Assembly (NCBI GenBank): GCA_009788105.1
Contig: WQSD01000057.1
Span: 1-7,541 of the forward strand
Direction: 5' to 3'
From: Oscillospiraceae bacterium
GTDB taxonomy: Bacteria > Bacillota > Clostridia > Oscillospirales > CAG-272
DNA: 7,541 nt
Part shown: one piece after another, positions 1 through 5,724 of the stretch
Numbering within the stretch: the stretch's first letter is position 1
How the letters are laid out: each line of letters begins with the position of its first letter
The notes under the pieces: model-generated
Seen by the model: only the letters and a program-made list of their open reading frames with translations
What the model was told of the DNA's origin: nothing
The model's database searches: none
Position numbers and translations under genes: made by a program

Positions 1-1
1 T

Positions 2-445
2 GCAGACTATGTACGCAATCAAATGTTTGTGATAACGGCAGGAGATGGAGGGCTGGCGAGGTTTGAAAGGCTGTTGGGTATCACCCCTGCCGATGGTGAA
101 AGTATTGAAACTCGCAGGGCTAACGTACTTATGCAGTGGGATTCAGAAACGCCACACACTATGCGGTATTTAATCGCTCTACTTGAAGTGCTTACTGGCG
201 GAGATTTCGAGATTGATGAGCGTTTTTGGATTTCACAAATGGATATAAAAATAACCGCTCCTGATATTGACGTGGCGATGCTTTTGGCGAATTTGAAACG
301 CTACATAATCCCGGTGAACTTGACTGTGAACGTGTTGGCTTTCTTCCGCACGTGGGATATGCTTTGGGATAAAAACATGACCTTACAACAACTTTGGGAC
401 AGAAACATGACTTTGGATGAAGTCGGAACGGAGGCAATGAGATGA
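2..445 (+). CDS. DUF2313/YmfQ-like phage baseplate protein (5' end outside window)
   Basis: This is the C-terminal part of a YmfQ/XkdU-type (DUF2313) tail protein. In Mu-like and PBSX-like contractile phages, family members sit in the baseplate after the gpJ-like protein. The frame is open from the window edge and reads ADYVRNQMFVITAGDGG before the first ATG at 23. Family members have a similar helix followed by a 'DTATWGLxxWEkxLGI'-like stretch, matched here by ITAGDGGLARFERLLGI. I therefore treat the ATG at 23 as internal and the gene as truncated at the left edge. The C-terminus carries two near-identical 10-residue units, LWDKNMTLQQ and LWDRNMTLDE. The stop overlaps the next start (ATGA at 442-445), which indicates translational coupling. 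The family call rests on pattern and gene order, not on a database search. Confidence 0.8.
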   Translation, partial: ADYVRNQMFVITAGDGGLARFERLLGITPADGESIETRRANVLMQWDSETPHTMRYLIALLEVLTGGDFEIDERFWISQMDIKITAPDIDVAMLLANLKRYIIPVNLTVNVLAFFRTWDMLWDKNMTLQQLWDRNMTLDEVGTEAMR

Positions 446-1491
446 ATGGCTTTAACTTTAACCTGTACGACTGGAATGAACGTGCTTTTGACATTACCAA
501 ACTGAACGACAATTTTCAAAAAATAGAGGATTTTGAGTTCTCCCAAAAACACACGCTCCGAATAACATTTGACCCAAGCCATGCAGGCGCGGGTTATCAA
601 ATACTCGTTAATGGGGATGTTTATCTCCGCCGCCTTGTGCCTCCGTCATTAGCCGAGGATGTTGTGGTGTCCATGGGCAACACCGAGTATTTGATACAAG
701 TGGAGGAGGGTCCAGGGATTACCTCGAAAAGATGGGTCAATGTCGGGGGGCTGTACGGAGTTCATAGCGTCGCAATGTTCCCCAACCGTTCGTTACAGCA
801 GTTATCGTGGCAACAAATTTCAGAGTTGTCGCGAACTGGAGAGGCGAAAAAATTGTACCAGGTTGGCGATGTTTATTCGATAGAATATTTCATCGTCAAC
901 TGGGGTCAAAGTTTTACGCAAAAATTTCAAATAGCTGGATTTGACTATGACGACTTGCCAAACGGTGAAAAAGCGGGTATAACTTTTGTGATGTATAATG
1001 CGGTGTTTAACAATCTTTTTAACTCCCAACCCATACAAATACACCAACAAAACACCCCGGCGTTCGAGCAGTATTCGGATAGTCTACTTGCCACGCGCAC
1101 AATCCCAATGGTTGCCTCTGCGTTTGGCGGGCTTGCAGAGGTGGCACGTACCGTTGTGAAAACAACAGAAATTAGGCGTACCTTCGACGTTATGCTTGGT
1201 GGAGTGAGAAAAGATTTGTTGACGTTTTTCCCGCTATCAACAGACGAAATATTCGGAAACCCTTCGCCGTTTCCGCAGGCAAGACCGGTTGGAATGTCGT
1301 CTTACCCACTCTTTGACGACCCATCAAACAGAGTAAGGGTGAGTGCGACACCTGACGAAACCCCTGTGCCGTGGGTAACGCGGACAAGTTTGTTTGGCGC
1401 CTATATGCAGATTAACGAAGATGGTTTTCAAAATGCTATTGATAGCGATAGACCGATAGACGCAGGATTGATATTCGGATTTTGTATATAA
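442..1491 (+). CDS. Phage tail-tip/fibre protein with C-terminal DUF6273-like domain
   Basis: This 349-residue protein is probably a tail-tip or receptor-binding component. Residues 17-30 (FDITKLNDNFQKIE) resemble the short helix found at the start of many phage tail-fibre proteins. Residues about 36-115 are beta-rich and unassigned. From about residue 121 to the end it fits the DUF6273 pattern: LSWQQISELSRTG, then YQVGDVYSIEY (139-149), FFPLSTDEIFG (262-272), a WVTRTS block (311-316) and the terminal GLIFGFCI. From what I know of the family, this fold is distantly related to formylglycine-generating-enzyme/C-type-lectin folds and is common on phage tail tips. The start is set by the ATGA overlap with the preceding gene and a GGAGG at about 430-434. 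Base composition is AT-richer than in the middle of the next gene. The exact function (receptor binding or structural) is inference. Confidence 0.75.
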   Translation: MNGFNFNLYDWNERAFDITKLNDNFQKIEDFEFSQKHTLRITFDPSHAGAGYQILVNGDVYLRRLVPPSLAEDVVVSMGNTEYLIQVEEGPGITSKRWVNVGGLYGVHSVAMFPNRSLQQLSWQQISELSRTGEAKKLYQVGDVYSIEYFIVNWGQSFTQKFQIAGFDYDDLPNGEKAGITFVMYNAVFNNLFNSQPIQIHQQNTPAFEQYSDSLLATRTIPMVASAFGGLAEVARTVVKTTEIRRTFDVMLGGVRKDLLTFFPLSTDEIFGNPSPFPQARPVGMSSYPLFDDPSNRVRVSATPDETPVPWVTRTSLFGAYMQINEDGFQNAIDSDRPIDAGLIFGFCI

Positions 1492-1512
1492 AAAACACTA
1501 AAGGAGCAAAAA

Positions 1513-3321
1513 ATGAACCAATACCGAATAACAGTATCCCACAGCGATAAAGACGGCTTGTTTGGCGCAATCACGCAGACCCCCGCAAGTCGTGACGGTG
1601 ATAACCATGCGGCACATTTTGCTATCACACAACCGGCGTGGCTTGATAAGTACGCTTGCATGATGGACTTTCGCAACACCTCCAAGACCGAAACAATACT
1701 CGTGGAAGATGGCGAAGTTCCATTGACGGCTGAAATGGCTGTGCATGGTACTTTGTCAATCCAGCTTGTCTACACCTTGGGCAACAAGAGCATTAAAACC
1801 AACATAATGCGTGTGCCGATTGACCCAAGCATTAACGCCACAGACCCATCCACCCCCGGCAACAGCAATGTCATTGGGCGAATATTGGGGAAAATCAAAT
1901 GCCTTTTTGCAAAAACCAAAAATCACGAAGACAGGATAGTTGAGTTAGAGCAAGGAGGCATAGGCGGCGGCATTACCCAGTCAGACCTTGCAGAGGCAAT
2001 ATCCGCCGAAGCTACCGCCCGGCACGAAGAAATCACCCAAGCCGTTACCACCGAGGCGAACGCCCGACAAGGCGAGGTAGACGAACTGAGGCATGGAGTA
2101 GAGGACGCCGCCGCGCAAGCAACCCTCGCCACAAATAAGATATGGGGTACGCCCGACAACCCCAACGGTATTGTCAGCGGAGCGCACGGCAAAGGTAGGC
2201 TTAACATTGCCGAAGAGGCTATCGCCGCAATTGAGGTTGCTGTATCCGAGCTTGACATTGACGGGGCAATTGCCGCCCACAATGAGGACAGTGACGCACA
2301 CGGCGATATTAGGTCAGAGGTTGCTGTCAAACTTGACCGGGTGGACAGCGGTGGCACTCTTCGAGCCTACGCCGTGGACAGCGGCGGGGAACAGACTATG
2401 ATTGAGGTATCAGCGGACACCCCCGCAAGTGGCACAATCCCCGCCCGCAACGCTAACGGCACAATTGTTGTTGGGGAGGCTGTCGCTGGGGCAGATGCGG
2501 TAAATCTGCAACAAGTGCAAAAAATCGTTGAAGATGCCGCATTGTCGGGCGGAGACTACACCCCCGAAGACCCCTACACCGATTATGTAAAAGTCTCCAA
2601 CCCTGCTGTCGAGAGTTTGGGCGGCACGGCAACCTCGCAGTCGGTGGTAAACTCCGAGAACAAAAACGACCACGCCGCATTGTGGGAAGCAGAAAATCGC
2701 CTCGAAAACAAAGTCAACGCTAACCAAAAGACGATGGACGGCAGGGTGACAGCCCTCGAAGAAAACGCAAGCGGTGGCGGCGGCACTCCGTTATATTATG
2801 GCGCACCACGTACGGTTTTCGACAATGAAATCGGTCATGGGGCGGCGTTTACAAACCTTTGCGACTTAGTAGACGGAGCAGAATATACCGCAACAATAGA
2901 CGCCGTTAGAGGAACATCAGGCTCGGCATCTAATGCGGATAATGATGTAAGATTTAATTTGCAGTTTTTAGGCTCACCTAATTTATCCGTGGATTTTCAC
3001 GCGCCAACAGCCAATAGCGGAACAATCGGATTTAGAGCAAGTTTCACGCACATAATGACCGATAGCGGAGAAGGAACTTGGAGTATATCAAATCGTGTAA
3101 CTTCGCTAAGGCGTTCCATTACTACCCAGCTAAACGCAAACATAGTTCAAAGTACAGTCACCCATAACAATCCGGGTCCATCCGAAGGTTCGGCTTTAAC
3201 AAGGCGACCAGTCAGCAACACGAGGCGTTTAAGGTTTAACTATCCTGTATCCGCAACGTCTCGTATTGTGTATCGTGTACGTGTTACCGAAACTATTCCA
3301 ATCCCCCTAAAGGAGGCATAA
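1513..3321 (+). CDS. Phage tail fibre / baseplate-upper-type receptor-binding protein
   Basis: This 602-residue modular fibre has four visible parts. Residues 1-108 form a beta-rich N-terminal domain that resembles BppU-type baseplate attachment domains. A short helix follows, ending in NHEDRIVELEQGGIGGG (137-153). Residues 155-345 are an Ala/Glu-rich shaft with the trimeric-fibre style repeats AISAEATARHEE and AVTTEANARQGE, an AHNEDSDAHGDIR motif (255-267) and a VGEAVAGADAVNLQQV motif (320-335), both typical of fibre shafts. A second coiled coil at about 388-418 ends in a SGGGG hinge. Residues 425-602 form a C-terminal beta-rich domain, probably the receptor-binding tip. The ATG at 1513 sits 7 nt after an AAAGGAG at 1499-1505. 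The DNA for the tip is visibly AT-richer than the shaft, suggesting a swapped module. No catalytic motif was recognised. Confidence 0.78.
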   Translation: MNQYRITVSHSDKDGLFGAITQTPASRDGDNHAAHFAITQPAWLDKYACMMDFRNTSKTETILVEDGEVPLTAEMAVHGTLSIQLVYTLGNKSIKTNIMRVPIDPSINATDPSTPGNSNVIGRILGKIKCLFAKTKNHEDRIVELEQGGIGGGITQSDLAEAISAEATARHEEITQAVTTEANARQGEVDELRHGVEDAAAQATLATNKIWGTPDNPNGIVSGAHGKGRLNIAEEAIAAIEVAVSELDIDGAIAAHNEDSDAHGDIRSEVAVKLDRVDSGGTLRAYAVDSGGEQTMIEVSADTPASGTIPARNANGTIVVGEAVAGADAVNLQQVQKIVEDAALSGGDYTPEDPYTDYVKVSNPAVESLGGTATSQSVVNSENKNDHAALWEAENRLENKVNANQKTMDGRVTALEENASGGGGTPLYYGAPRTVFDNEIGHGAAFTNLCDLVDGAEYTATIDAVRGTSGSASNADNDVRFNLQFLGSPNLSVDFHAPTANSGTIGFRASFTHIMTDSGEGTWSISNRVTSLRRSITTQLNANIVQSTVTHNNPGPSEGSALTRRPVSNTRRLRFNYPVSATSRIVYRVRVTETIPIPLKEA

Positions 3322-3474
3322 ATGTACTACTTACTATTCGCACTTAACCTAATTGTGCCAACAATATTCGGTGCTATAGGCTGTGTGGTTGTGCGGTGGT
3401 TGTGCGTAAAATCAACCAAAGCGACAAAAAAGCAGAGCGACAAGCGGAGCTACGGGCAACCGAGCACAAGCTAA
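3322..3474 (+). CDS. Small single-pass membrane protein (50 aa), possible N-terminal half of a frameshift product
   Basis: This gene begins immediately after the fibre stop codon, behind AAAGGAGG (3309-3316) with 5 nt spacing, the strongest ribosome binding site in the operon. The product starts MYYLLFALNLIVPTIFG. Residues about 2-29 form one hydrophobic membrane segment containing Cys21 and Cys28. A basic, polar tail follows (KSTKATKKQSDKRS). Gene order (fibre, this gene, holin, endolysin) suggests a role at the membrane near lysis, but I recognise no family. The last two thirds overlap the next gene in the -1 frame. An A_AAA_AAG heptamer lies in frame at 3426-3432, so this reading frame may partly serve as the membrane anchor of a longer 107-residue protein. 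Confidence 0.7.
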   Translation: MYYLLFALNLIVPTIFGAIGCVVVRWLCVKSTKATKKQSDKRSYGQPSTS

Positions 3475-3644
3475 ACAGAAAAGTACAGAAAGCCCACGGG
3501 CGAGCGTTAAAGGCAATCGCGATTTGCGTTAAAAATGAACGCATAAACGGCGAAATGGAACACGCCTTTGACGAGATGGACGAGGCTCACCGCAACTGCA
3601 ACGAGCTTTACGAAGAAATTGTTTCTAAAAAAATCACAAAATAG
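3396..3644 (+). CDS. Small charged helical protein overlapping the membrane gene; own start uncertain
   Basis: As a separate gene it would start at GTG 3396 or GTG 3402 and encode up to 82 residues. The sequence is almost wholly charged and helical (KKAERQAELRATEHKLNRK, then MEHAFDEMDEAHRNCNELYEE). Neither GTG has a recognisable ribosome binding site, and the frame has no ATG between its upstream stop (3345-3347) and 3644. Its neighbours have strong AGGAG-type sites, so independent initiation looks poor. Two readings are possible: translation coupled to the overlapping 50-codon gene, or a -1 frameshift at 3426-3432 joining the membrane anchor to codon 3432 onward (37 + 70 = 107 residues). An N-terminal membrane anchor plus a cytoplasmic or periplasmic helix is a sensible topology for a lysis-accessory or inner-face tail protein. 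I assign no family. Confidence 0.6.
   Translation: MVVRKINQSDKKAERQAELRATEHKLNRKVQKAHGRALKAIAICVKNERINGEMEHAFDEMDEAHRNCNELYEEIVSKKITK
3426..3465 (+). promoter_or_regulatory. Candidate -1 ribosomal frameshift site: slippery heptamer plus downstream hairpin
   Basis: In the reading frame of the gene at 3322 the codons read ACA AAA AAG, giving the canonical bacterial slippery heptamer A_AAA_AAG at 3426-3432, as used by E. coli dnaX. A slip of -1 enters the frame that ends at 3644. Downstream, GCT-A-CGG (3449-3455) pairs with CCG-AGC (3460-3465) around a GCAA tetraloop with one bulged A. The 16-nt gap from heptamer to stem is longer than usual. No strong upstream Shine-Dalgarno stimulator is visible, only GGTGGT about 26 nt upstream. 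Confidence 0.4.
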
Positions 3645-3655
3645 GAGTAAAAAGC

Positions 3656-3922
3656 ATGAAAAACATTATCGAAAGAGCAAAAAAACAAGTCAAGGCGGCG
3701 GCGTATCGGGCGTTCCGTGCGGGGGTGTACACATTTACCGCCGCACTTGGGGGCAAGGCACTACTGTCAGATGTTGACTGGGCTGTGCTTGCCACGGCGA
3801 CACTATCCGCAATGGTTGTTGCGTTCCTGCACGGCATAGCTTGCAAGTTGCCCGAATGCCATGACGACCTCGCGGGGGAGTTTGCCAAGGGTTGCGGGGC
3901 GTGTGGAAAGGATGGTGAATAG
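3656..3922 (+). CDS. Phage holin, r1t type
   Basis: This 88-residue protein would permeabilise the cell membrane at the end of the lytic cycle and release the endolysin. It matches the r1t holin layout: a basic N-terminal helix (RAKKQVKAAAYRAFRAG), a first membrane segment at about 22-36, the conserved SDVDWAVLATATLSA stretch at about 38-52, a second membrane segment at about 43-62, then KLPE (64-67) and a short acidic tail. The ATG at 3656 has AGGAG at 3643-3647 overlapping the previous stop. The endolysin starts one base after this stop, the classic holin-endolysin pair. One oddity is four Cys in the last 26 residues (63, 68, 80, 83), including CGAC. Confidence 0.85.
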   Translation: MKNIIERAKKQVKAAAYRAFRAGVYTFTAALGGKALLSDVDWAVLATATLSAMVVAFLHGIACKLPECHDDLAGEFAKGCGACGKDGE

Positions 3923-3923
3923 C

Positions 3924-4892
3924 ATGATACAAATTCATCAACGCATAATCCCCAAGGGGCGGCGTAATCGCCCCGGGCGCAAAAATCCTATGGAGTTCAT
4001 CACCATCCACAACACAGGCAACACAAGCACAGGGGCGCACGCAGAGGCACACAGCCGTTATCTACTGGGCGATGTCGCCGCAGGACTGCCTGTAAGCTGG
4101 CACTATACCGTTGACTGCCGCGAGGCGTGGCAACACTTGCCTGACAACGAAGACGCATTCCACGCCAGCGATGGAGCGGGTGCGGGCAATCGCCGCAGTA
4201 TCGGCGTTGAAATCTGCGTAAATCAAGATGGAAACCTACGGCAAGCCACGGACAACGCCGTTTGGCTTGTGGCAGAGCTATGCCGCAGACACAACATCCC
4301 CCCCGCAAATATTCGCCAGCACAACCACTTTGACCCACGCAGTCAAAACTGCCCCCGGCAACTACGGGCAGGGCAACCGTATAGCTGGGCAGAATTTATC
4401 CAGCGCGTGACAAGCCTACTCGACCAGCCGACCCCACAGGAGCAACCGCCCTCACAAGCCCTGCACCGTGTACAACTTGGGGCGTTTGGAGGCAGAGATA
4501 ACGCAAACAATCTCATTTTAGAGGCAAAGCGTGCTGGGTTTTCCGATGCGTTTATTTCAAGCGGTGCTGATGGTTTGTTCAGAGTGCAGATAGGGGCTTT
4601 TCGTGACCTTGCAAACGCCACCGCCCAACGCGACAGGGCAAGGCAAGCAGGGTTTGCTGATGCCTTTGTCGTGACCGCCGAGGCTGTCACGCCGACACCC
4701 CCACAACCACCTCCCGCCCCACGACCAACGCTGACAGTCGAGCAAGCGGCACAGGATATATTCCGTGGCAGACCCGCCCCGGACGGGCAACCTTGGGGAA
4801 CAGGGGCAACCCGCAGGGCAAGGCTGACACAATTCGGGCTTGACCCCCAAGCCGTGCAAGCAAGAGTTAATCAGCTTATGGCGGGGCGGTAG
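3924..4892 (+). CDS. Endolysin: N-acetylmuramoyl-L-alanine amidase with SPOR and CW_7-like domains
   Basis: This 322-residue CwlA-like lytic enzyme cuts the bond between N-acetylmuramic acid and L-alanine in peptidoglycan. Residues 24-150 are an Amidase_2 domain. The predicted zinc ligands are His29 (ITIHNTGN), His133 (IRQHNHFD) and Cys143 (NCPR), with Glu96 in SIGVEIC and a SWHYTVD strand. A Pro/Gln linker follows. Two SPOR half-repeats, HRVQLGAFGG (181-190) and FRVQIGAFRD (219-228), each end in AGF(S/A)DAF and should bind peptidoglycan. After a Pro-rich linker (about 255-269), residues 270-320 match a CW_7/Cpl-7 cell-wall-binding repeat (W-G-T-G, RRARL, GLDPQAVQARVN). I chose ATG 3924, one base after the holin stop and behind GGAAAGG at 3905-3911. 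An in-frame ATG at 3912 and an extension to 3861 overlap the holin and are less likely. Confidence 0.9.
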   Translation: MIQIHQRIIPKGRRNRPGRKNPMEFITIHNTGNTSTGAHAEAHSRYLLGDVAAGLPVSWHYTVDCREAWQHLPDNEDAFHASDGAGAGNRRSIGVEICVNQDGNLRQATDNAVWLVAELCRRHNIPPANIRQHNHFDPRSQNCPRQLRAGQPYSWAEFIQRVTSLLDQPTPQEQPPSQALHRVQLGAFGGRDNANNLILEAKRAGFSDAFISSGADGLFRVQIGAFRDLANATAQRDRARQAGFADAFVVTAEAVTPTPPQPPPAPRPTLTVEQAAQDIFRGRPAPDGQPWGTGATRRARLTQFGLDPQAVQARVNQLMAGR

Positions 4893-4899
4893 TATCTTT

Positions 4900-4915
4900 T
4901 CGCCCGCGTGGGCGA
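4900..4915. other. Short GC-rich hairpin after the endolysin gene
   Basis: TCGCCC pairs with GGGCGA around a GCGT loop, 8 nt after the endolysin stop. No T-run follows, so it is not a convincing intrinsic terminator. It may mark the 3' end of the late phage transcript as an RNA-stability hairpin, or be an operator just upstream of the promoter at 4923. Confidence 0.4.
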
Positions 4916-4922
4916 TATGATA

Positions 4923-4951
4923 TTGACAACTGCCCCGAAATGTGGTATACT
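4923..4951 (+). promoter_or_regulatory. Strong sigma-A promoter P1
   Basis: TTGACA (4923-4928), a 17-bp spacer and TATACT (4946-4951) are present, with an extended -10 TG at 4943-4944. The predicted transcript start is at about A4958. It reads rightward, with no open frame behind a ribosome binding site. The first 60 nt of RNA could fold with CCCCGCC (4962-4968) pairing with GGCGGGG (5009-5015) around an inner hairpin, GCATGG/CTATGC (4979-4996). Confidence 0.8.
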
Positions 4952-5031
4952 GTAATCACGACCCCGCCCACCTCTACAGCATGGATTTTTCTATGCGTAT
5001 GTGCCAAAGGCGGGGAGTTTGTATTTTGGTA

Positions 5032-5060
5032 TTGACAAACCCGAAAAAATATGCTATAAT
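5032..5060 (+). promoter_or_regulatory. Perfect-consensus sigma-A promoter P2
   Basis: TTGACA (5032-5037), a 17-bp spacer and TATAAT (5055-5060) match the consensus exactly. An extended -10 TG lies at 5052-5053. The predicted start is at about A5067. It lies 109 bp downstream of P1 in the same direction, and its only visible product is the structured RNA ending at the terminator at 5176-5206. Confidence 0.88.
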
Positions 5061-5066
5061 AGACCT

Positions 5067-5206
5067 AACAGAACCCCGAACGCCTCTTAACAATGCGTAC
5101 CAGTCGGGGACTAATGATACCACAGTGGCACTAACCACCTCACCATACGAGGAGCGGCGACCCCGCTGTGACTTTATCCCCTGCTTCGGCGGGGGATTTT
5201 TTGTTT
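5067..5206 (+). ncRNA. Putative structured small RNA of about 140 nt, family not recognised
   Basis: The predicted RNA runs from the perfect promoter at 5032-5060 to an intrinsic terminator. Helices visible by eye are: CCCCGA (5074-5079) with TCGGGG (5104-5109), enclosing ACGC/GCGT (5080-5083 with 5095-5098); CACAGTGG (5121-5128) with CCGCTGTG (5163-5170), 8 pairs with one G-T, enclosing CCTC/GAGG (5138-5141 with 5149-5152); and the terminator stem. There is no credible open frame: the longest ATG frame in the proximal part has 13 codons and no ribosome binding site. A 247-nt form could start at P1. It lies between the endolysin gene and the host tRNA, so it is phage cargo or a host RNA at the junction. 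It does not look like tmRNA, 6S RNA or a T-box. Function is unknown. Confidence 0.6.
5176..5206 (+). terminator. Strong intrinsic terminator of the small RNA
   Basis: ATCCCCTGC (5176-5184) pairs with GCGGGGGAT (5189-5197) through 9 pairs, one of them T-G, around a stable TTCG tetraloop. TTTTTTGTTT follows. Confidence 0.9.
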
Positions 5207-5248
5207 TGTAGCTTGATTTGTAGCTTTAAGAACTTGAAATGTAGCTTG
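5207..5248. repeat. Three TGTAGCTT direct repeats, then A-rich DNA
   Basis: TGTAGCTT occurs at 5207-5214, 5219-5226 and 5240-5247, spaced 12 and 21 bp. Two copies continue as TGTAGCTTGA. An A-rich stretch (5249-5290) with no gene follows, up to the tRNA terminator. Short directly repeated sites beside a tRNA 3' end could be arm-type integrase binding sites. That role is inference. Confidence 0.5.
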
Positions 5249-5288
5249 AAAACCACACAAAAACATATAACAAAATACAACAAAACAC

Positions 5289-5324
5289 AAAATAAAAAAG
5301 CCCGACAACTAAGTGTTATCAGGC
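5289..5324 (-). terminator. Intrinsic terminator downstream of tRNA-Val
   Basis: On the minus strand GCCTGATAA pairs with TTGTCGGGC (9 pairs, two T-G) around a 7-nt loop, followed by TTTTTTATT. It lies 10 bases beyond the encoded CCA of the tRNA. Confidence 0.88.
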
Positions 5325-5333
5325 GTTTTATGT

Positions 5334-5410
<77 letters not shown>

Positions 5411-5412
5411 AT

Positions 5413-5440
5413 AAAAGCCTTTCTGAAAAGAAAGGCTTTT
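5413..5440 (-). terminator. Palindromic hairpin terminator between rpsU and tRNA-Val
   Basis: A perfect 12-bp inverted repeat, AAAAGCCTTTCT/AGAAAGGCTTTT, has a 4-base loop. It ends two bases before the tRNA 5' end. The A/T arms make it usable in either direction. Because the T-run is only the four bases of the stem itself, some read-through into the tRNA is likely. Confidence 0.8.
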
Positions 5441-5446
5441 GGTTAT

Positions 5447-5623
5447 TTACTTATACTTGCGCTTGCGCGCCGCTTCGCGTTTTTTCTTGCGTTTCACGCT
5501 TGGTTTGTCGTATTGTTCGCGCTTTTTTACTTCGGAAAGAATGCCGGAACGAGCACATTGACGCTTAAAGCGACGTAGTGCGCTATCAAGAGATTCTTTA
5601 TCTTTTACTCTGATTTCAGCCAT
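5447..5623 (-). CDS. rpsU: 30S ribosomal protein S21
   Basis: This 58-residue basic protein of the small ribosomal subunit starts MAEIRVKDKESLDSALRRF and continues with KRQCARSGILSEVKKRE and the Arg/Lys-rich tail EAARKRKYK. That is full-length bacterial S21 of the Firmicute type. S21 helps base-pairing between the 16S 3' end and the mRNA during initiation. The ATG (complement of 5621-5623) is preceded by GAGGGGTG as ribosome binding site. It has its own strong promoter 37 bp upstream of the ATG and a hairpin terminator just after its stop. It is a host housekeeping gene, which shows that the prophage ends somewhere to its left. Confidence 0.96.
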   Translation of the reverse strand: MAEIRVKDKESLDSALRRFKRQCARSGILSEVKKREQYDKPSVKRKKKREAARKRKYK

Positions 5624-5659
5624 GTTTTATCACCCCTCTCTCTTACGAATGCTTTCAGT

Positions 5660-5722
5660 AGTATACACTATCTTGATTAGATTGTCAAGAGTATTTTTTA
5701 GATTTTATTGGATTTTTTAGTT
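5660..5722 (-). promoter_or_regulatory. rpsU promoter with A-tract UP element
   Basis: On the minus strand, TTGACA (complement of 5683-5688), a 17-bp spacer and TATACT (complement of 5660-5665) form a strong sigma-A promoter. Upstream of it (5694-5725) are four runs of 4-6 A on the transcribed sense strand, spaced about 8-11 bp. This is typical of an UP element or bent DNA and fits a highly expressed ribosomal gene. These A-tracts fill the space up to the spoIIIAF stop. I see no terminator for spoIIIAF there. Confidence 0.85.
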
Positions 5723-5724
5723 TT

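Noticed and set aside
1923..2357. 144-codon minus-strand frame rich in Ser/Ala
   Set aside because: It is the antisense of the GC-rich, repeat-coded fibre shaft; the low-complexity Ser/Ala content is a mirror of that. No ribosome binding site was seen.
442..3321. Diversity-generating retroelement target (lectin-like tail-tip protein)
   Set aside because: No template repeat matching a gene 3' end and no reverse transcriptase are present in the window. The DUF6273-like fold alone is not enough.
4900..4915. Intrinsic terminator of the late phage operon
   Set aside because: It is a short 6-bp stem with no T-run on either strand; listed only as a hairpin.
5067..5206. Known housekeeping RNA (6S, tmRNA, SRP RNA, T-box)
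   Set aside because: No long 6S-type rod, no tRNA-like end, no SRP GNAR-loop domain and no T-box sequence could be seen. A covariance search would be decisive but could not be run.
4942..5211. 89-codon plus-strand frame across the promoter region
   Set aside because: Its start lies at the P1 -10 region, it has no ribosome binding site, and it contains the second promoter and the terminator stem.
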